From positions 143,920,351 through 143,984,350 of the forward strand of contig CP136062.1 in assembly GCA_032622095.1 (NCBI GenBank): a DNA stretch of 64,000 nt, written 5' to 3'. Below the pieces are notes generated by a model. It was not told the origin of the DNA. It worked only from the letters and a program-made list of their open reading frames with translations, and ran no database searches. Each line of letters opens with the position of its first letter. Position 1 is the stretch's first letter. Position numbers and translations under genes: made by a program. This DNA comes from Siphonodentalium dalli. Lineage: Eukaryota; Mollusca; Scaphopoda; Gadilida; Siphonodentaliidae. Positions 58,820-64,000 of the stretch are shown piece by piece.

Positions 58820-60378
58820 CTGCAAATAATGGACAGAAGCGATAATATACAATTATACATTAATAAAAGAATTAGTGACACTGTAGCTCAGCTTGCGCAT
58901 GAGGCATAATTCTTACAGAAGGAAATGGAATGATAAAAGGGGGGGTGAAAATTTCCAGTATATATGTACCACCCTCTATTAACCAGATTCATATATCACA
59001 CACAGATCTAGGCCATTTCCCGACCTGTTACAATAGGTTTGGGTGCCCAAAATTAATTATAACCAAACAGTAATAATCAAGGTTTGTCATGTTTTTGTAC
59101 ATCTATATCTATATTTGGTAAACCAAGCAAAAATACAATTGGAAGTCATAATCCGTGCCATCGTATTATCGCTGGAATAATTGATGATTATATTGATATC
59201 TGTTTGATTTATAAACCACAATGTTTTGTGCTTTCATATAATGTCATGTAAATTGAAGCCAACAAATAACTTCCAAATACTGGAAATAATGGCTGAACAT
59301 ACATGTATACATGATGTATGTAAAATAATCAAGAACTTTTGACATAAGACAAAGTAAATAACTCATTAAACATTGCCATTATCAATTATATTTGTCTTCC
59401 AGTTCTGCCAGCATGAAACAATTTTCGTCTACGTGAATTTATCGATTAAACATGGTATGTGGGTTCCATATAGTCATCATTGGTAGTATGATACATGTAG
59501 TGATGTACGCATATAATGTTATTAATATACCAATGTGTGTGCAAGGTGTGTGTGTGAGCTGTGTACGAATGTCGATCCCCCACCATTTCCGTCTATTCAA
59601 TCGTTGTCAGATATTGTTCTGTATATAAATGTACTAATAAAATAAAAAAACAAATAAAAAAAACATTACTGATGGTCTATTCTTCCTGAATAAGTTGTAT
59701 TATAGATTCCAGGGCATAAAATAATAAACATGTCAAAGACACCTGTCAAGAAACGCTTCCATCAATAAATTTTGATTTCATATCAATATTTTCTTATATT
59801 AAATGGGACAATATTTCATTACTATTTTTAGAACATACGTTCACAAAGTGTTCATGTGATGAACGTGGGGATTGAGTTCCCCTGCTTGTTAAATCAATAA
59901 ATATCAATTGTTAAAAGCGTTTCCGAACAGTGGTCGTCGAGGAAGAGATAGTCCATCTTAAATGAAAATCCAAGTATACAGCTTTTAAAACTCCAAATTG
60001 TTGAAATTGTTTTGAAACATTACACGAGGAACTACTAGTCAGTCAGTATTTAGTACAGAAAGGGCTAAATTGAAATGCTTTCATAAGTTTCATCAAGTAT
60101 GACTATGAGGAGAATAATTATGTGTTTTGTAGTTGATAAATATATTCCTGAAAGTCTCGATCATTATTCGAACTTAAAACCCACTTGCGCGTCTGCCTAT
60201 TGTTGTCGCTTGAGTATTATCCAGACGAATGTCCTCCACCGAGGATGCCGAGGTGTTAGCTCGCCGAGGTGGTAATTAATTTGCGAGTCATTATAAGCTC
60301 AACTGTGCATAATCTGAATAATGACCACCTCGAAAAAGGAATAAACACTCCTGGTTAAGTGGATGATTAACATTTGAC
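58820..60378. other. No gene recognised
   Basis: AT-rich noncoding sequence. 'caccgaggatgccgaggtgt' near 60238 and 'ctcgccgaggtgg' form a small GC-rich patch. Confidence 0.45.
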
Positions 60379-60735
60379 ATGATAATCCTCCAGCGACATA
60401 AAAAGGGAAGAATTGACATTTATCCAATGTTAAAATTAAAATCGTTCTTATATTTGATGAATATTTGTACTAAAAGTGTCATAATTTGGAAAAATTACCA
60501 CCATAGCGGATGTTTAGCGAGACATGTAATGTATACAACAATTGGAAAACTTGGGGTATACCAGTTGTATACTAGTATATACTTGCAGCCCAAATATAAT
60601 TTTCCAGATTTGGTTTGGTTACAAGTGCAATTAGAAATTCCTAGTTGGACATACCCAAACGGAATCTACATTTCCATGTCAATATTTAAATATAACACGT
60701 TGATTACCAAGCAAAATAAAGTTTGTATACATTGA
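60379..60735 (+). other. 118-codon frame, no recognised product
   Basis: Open from ATG to stop, rich in Ile, Tyr, Lys and Leu as expected from AT-rich DNA. It has no domain, signal peptide or splice context, and I think it is chance. Confidence 0.25.
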
Positions 60736-61170
60736 AATCTTATATTAGACCGATCATCGTGTATGATAAGAATTGCCAAACAACGCGGCCCCCACCTCCA
60801 GTCATACTATAGAAATAATTCATCGGTCTATTTCTAAATTAAACAAGAGATGGACTGTCGTCTGGTGCATACCCCCTCGTGGCATACCGTCTAGTGTGGG
60901 CACATCTATAACTTATGATGGCTATACTCAGACATATGGACCCAGAAATCAGCATTTTCATATTAACAAAGTCAATAGAACAAAAAACCAAAACAAACAG
61001 TTGAATGTGCCATTAAACGTCCTCATGGTGGTGAATAATATGAATATCCATACAAAATTTCATTGAGATCCGAGTAATACTGTTATGACATGAACAGACA
61101 TCGGACGGACGTACAGACGGATGCACCAACGGACAGGTGCAAAACAGTATACCCACCTTTTTTTTTAAAC
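60736..61170 (+). repeat. Dispersed repeat ending in a GGAC-rich tail
   Basis: The 3' part 'atcggacggacgtacagacg' followed by 'caaaacagtatacccacc' and a T run matches the form of molluscan dispersed-repeat 3' ends; compare 1285-1310 and 62925-62985 here. Confidence 0.55.
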
Positions 61171-61949
61171 AAGACAGTCAATGACTGTGGGTCGCTCACC
61201 AGACTGTAAAGACTGAAAAGACTGGGACTCTGAAGACTACAAGAGTCAGTATGTGACTATCACTTAAGACAAGTAGTTCTAAACATAGACATAGCTGGAC
61301 GTTCTCCGTTGAGCAGGGTTCTTCAACTTGATATTTCTAATTGCACACCACTGACAAATCTCCAAACTCTTACCTTTTAAAGAAGACAACCATACCACAG
61401 TACTAAGTTCACAAAAATCATTTTGCATCCCTCTTAGGTTGAATTTCACAACTGGTACCAGTACTTCAAGCTCTCTCTCTCAAACGTTTGAAAATTACTA
61501 TTTAAAATTTGTGGCCAATTTTGTCCAACAGTTTAACCTGAAGTAGGAACATATAGACTGTTGGTATAAAAACATACATGTTGAAAATAAAACCAAACTA
61601 TGAGAACAATTCTAACCTATTTTTTATGTGAATATCTAATCTACAACAAATGTTATACCAGGCATGAAATTTTCAACTGTTTAAATTTTGATCAAAGTAG
61701 GCGTCAAAACCTCACCCCTCTACATTTCTTCCACATTGCCTCAAACATTGCCCCCATCCAGGCTGCCTATAAATCAATATTATCATACCAGTACCAAACA
61801 GGATAGAGGAGAGTTAATTCTCTTAGCTCTGCCCCTTAGAACAAATGTGAATCTCCATCTACTAGTATGAGATCCATTCATCTAGTATTATCAATATACC
61901 CCCCCCCCCCAAATATTCAATAGGATATGATTTCACCTGGATAAGTGGC
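61171..61949. other. No gene recognised
   Basis: A C tract of ten lies near 61901. Two overlapping ~65-codon frames (61600-61870) show no domain. Confidence 0.45.
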
Positions 61950-62900
61950 GGTTAAGAAAATAATATTGGAACAGCCAAGTCTGTATTTGGTATGTTTGAT
62001 CTTTGCAGAATGAGGTCCCCAAAAGGTGAATTTAATGACACTATTCCCCAAGGTGGAATATCATCAACGAATTCACCCTCTGGGGACCTTATTTCCTAAA
62101 CATGACCCCATTTGAACAAATCTGAAGTTCTGAACCCGGTCACCCAAGGCCTATCCATACCAAATATAAGCTACATGTAATATAGGCTTAATGGTTCTTG
62201 AAAAGAAATTATTTTAAGATTTACTATAAGGGAAAGAGTTATGGCCCTAGCTTTGCACCTATTTGATCTGATGAACTTATTTGAACAAACCTGATCGTTA
62301 GTCACCTAGGGAACATGCACGCGGTTGAGAAAATAATATTGGAACAGCCAAGTCTGTATTTGGTATGTTTGATCTTTGCAGAATGAGGTCCCCAAAAGGT
62401 GAATTTAATGACACTATTCCCCAAGGTGGAATATCATCAACGAATTCACCCTCTGGGGACCTCATTTCCTAAAAATGACCCCATTTAAGATTTACTATGG
62501 AGGGAAAGAGTTATGGCCCTAGCGTTGCACCTATTTGATCTGATGAACTTATTTGAACAAACCTGATTGTGAGTCAGATAGGGAACATGCACGCGGTTAA
62601 GAAAATAATATTGGAACAGCCAAGTCTGTATTTGGTATGTTTGATCTTTGCAGAATGAGGTCCCCAAAAGGTGAATTTAATGACACTATTCCCCAAGGTG
62701 GAATATCATCAACGAATTCACCCTCTGGGGACCTCATTTCCTAAAAATGATCCCATTTAAGATTTACTATGGAGGGAAAGAGTTATGGCCCTAGCTTTGC
62801 ACCTATTTGATCTGATGAACTTATTTGAACAAACCTGATTGTGAACACCTAGGGAACATGCACACTGAGATATATAAACATATTTGGTCGTTAATATGGA
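61950..62900 (+). repeat. Three direct repeats of ~270-370 bp, each with an inner palindrome
   Basis: Units begin 'gaaaataatattggaacagc' at 61958, 62330 and 62601. Each contains 'aatgaggtccccaaaaggtg' and its inverse 'ccctctggggacctcatt' about 70 bp later, then 'gatttactat(g/a)(g/a)agggaaag' and 'gagttatggccct'. The first unit carries about 100 bp extra. Confidence 0.8.
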
Positions 62901-63056
62901 GAAGAAAACAAATGTTGATAGATGGATGGATAGACATCCCAGCAGACTGACGGATGGAAAGACCGCCTGACAGAAGACAAATTCAAGCCAATATACACCC
63001 CCCCATGGTTATTTAAAAAATCAGGGTATGATTTCATCGGTATGAGTGAGCCTGGT

Positions 63057-63497
63057 TAAGAAAACAATATGCCAGCCAAGTCTGAATATAGTGTGTCTGA
63101 CATTTGCAGAATGAGGTCCCCAAAAGGTGAATTTAATGACAATATTCTGCAAGGCGGGTTAGCATCACCAGATTCATCATCTGGCCTCACCAGCCATGGG
63201 TAACCTAGGAACAATTGAAGTTCTACAGTTGAAGTTGGTAATGCACACCCATTGAGCACCTCAATTATGCATTTAATCTTCTGCCAATTAGGGGGACATA
63301 GAAACTGAACAGAAGGGAACAAGTCAAAAAATTTAAATTTCAATTTGATACTTAAGATACTTCGATGATGCCTAAGCAGAATTAAGTCCATGGAGGGTGT
63401 ATTTGGTGATGCTAGCATGCTGTACAGGGTAGCAACACTAAATTCACCCTCTGGGAACCTCATTCTGCAAATGTCAGACACACTAAATTCAGAGAGT
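63057..63497. mobile_element. Inverted-repeat element of the same family
   Basis: Left arm about 63086-63175, right arm about 63390-63490, complementary: 'agtgtgtctgacatttgcag' followed by 'aatgaggt(c/t)ccca' inward from both ends. A minus frame of 141 codons spans it; the symmetry shows it is repeat-derived. Confidence 0.7.
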
Positions 63498-64000
63498 GTG
63501 TTTAAAATTGCTAGCAGTTACAATGTTTACACAAGCTGCTAGATGACATTTTATTCTAATCTTGATTAATGACCTGTTTCTCTCTCCATCTATCCATAAA
63601 GATATATCCGCAACTTTAATAGAACAGGTATTAAGTGGAAGCTGGAAATTTGGAAGGAATGTTGGTTGGGTGCAGTTAACTGCAGGGTGGGGGTGGGTGG
63701 GGAATGGGGTGGATCTGGGCTATGTGGCCGCAGATGGGTAAAGAATTATTTCCGTAATTTTTGTTATGACTTATGTCACTGGCTCCACCCACATTCGACC
63801 CAGTGACCTCATTTGAACAAATCTGAATAACAGTCCCCCAAGGACACTAGGTACCAAATATGAACCCATTCGGTCCAATAATAGTTGAGAAGAAGTCGTT
63901 GTAAGAATTACAGAGTTATGGCCCTGGCTTCAAAACTATTTGACCCAGTGTCCTCATTTGAACAAATCTGAATGAGATTCACATAGGGCACATCCACACC
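63498..64000 (+). repeat. Dispersed 'gttatggccctgg' repeat at the window end
   Basis: Two units near 63780-63850 and 63905-63999 share 'cccagtg(t/a)cctcatttgaac' and 'aaatctgaat'. They belong to the family seen at 30.2 and 62.5 kb. A G-rich stretch lies near 63685-63710. Confidence 0.6.

Noticed and set aside
63056-63481. 141-codon minus frame
   Set aside because: Spans an inverted-repeat element, so its two ends are complementary copies of each other.

Overview
The window looks like animal nuclear DNA, AT-rich and packed with repeats. The only clear host gene is cut into short exons with GT-AG borders. The animal is probably a marine invertebrate, most likely a mollusc. I base that on the dispersed repeats around a 'gttatggccct' / 'ccataactctg' core, which I remember from molluscan genomes, and on the style of the large extracellular protein gene. 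No search was run, so the taxon is an inference.

Host gene. A six-exon chain lies on the minus strand between about 25.8 kb and 2.2 kb: 25802-25639 (thrombospondin type 1), 18760-18638 (EGF-like), 10745-10485, 7339-7201, 6038-4868 and 3427-2233. Every splice phase fits the next, provided one lost base in the first exon is allowed for. The product would be a large secreted or membrane-anchored protein with FN3-like modules; the rest of the gene lies outside the window or in exons I could not find. Weaker exon-like pieces on the same strand include a C-type-lectin-like exon at 54583-54449 and unassigned candidates at 37184-36995 and 58819-58617.

Repeats make up most of the rest. 0-1.6 kb: short dispersed repeats and a 250-bp duplication. 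7.7-9.3 kb: foldback MITEs and a coiled-coil relic. 11.8-17.8 kb: two long inverted arms around a decayed Ty3/Gypsy-like gag-protease. 19-20.2 kb: a 156-bp palindrome and minisatellites. 26.4-28.6 kb: a Helitron followed by a hAT-like element. 29.5-32.3 kb: tandem repeats, including three palindromic MITEs at exactly 175-bp spacing. 33.5-35.0 kb: a truncated non-LTR retrotransposon. 35.2-44.7 kb: an inverted repeat pair enclosing a nested palindrome element and a composite hAT-like unit. 44.9-52.1 kb: a head-to-tail array of Helitrons. 53.6-58.5 kb: telomere-like, hairpin-rich and 1-kb tandem repeats. 61-64 kb: dispersed and palindromic repeats.

The most notable structures are the Helitron array, in which the 3' end of one copy (hairpin plus CTAG) abuts the 5' end of the next (TCTATACTATATATT) at seven junctions; a 4.47-kb composite hAT-like unit with one 8-bp target duplication at its outer ends and a nested insertion whose empty site is in its sister copy; and a palindrome-of-palindromes element whose empty site is preserved next to it. 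I see no intact autonomous transposase and no RNA gene or CRISPR array.
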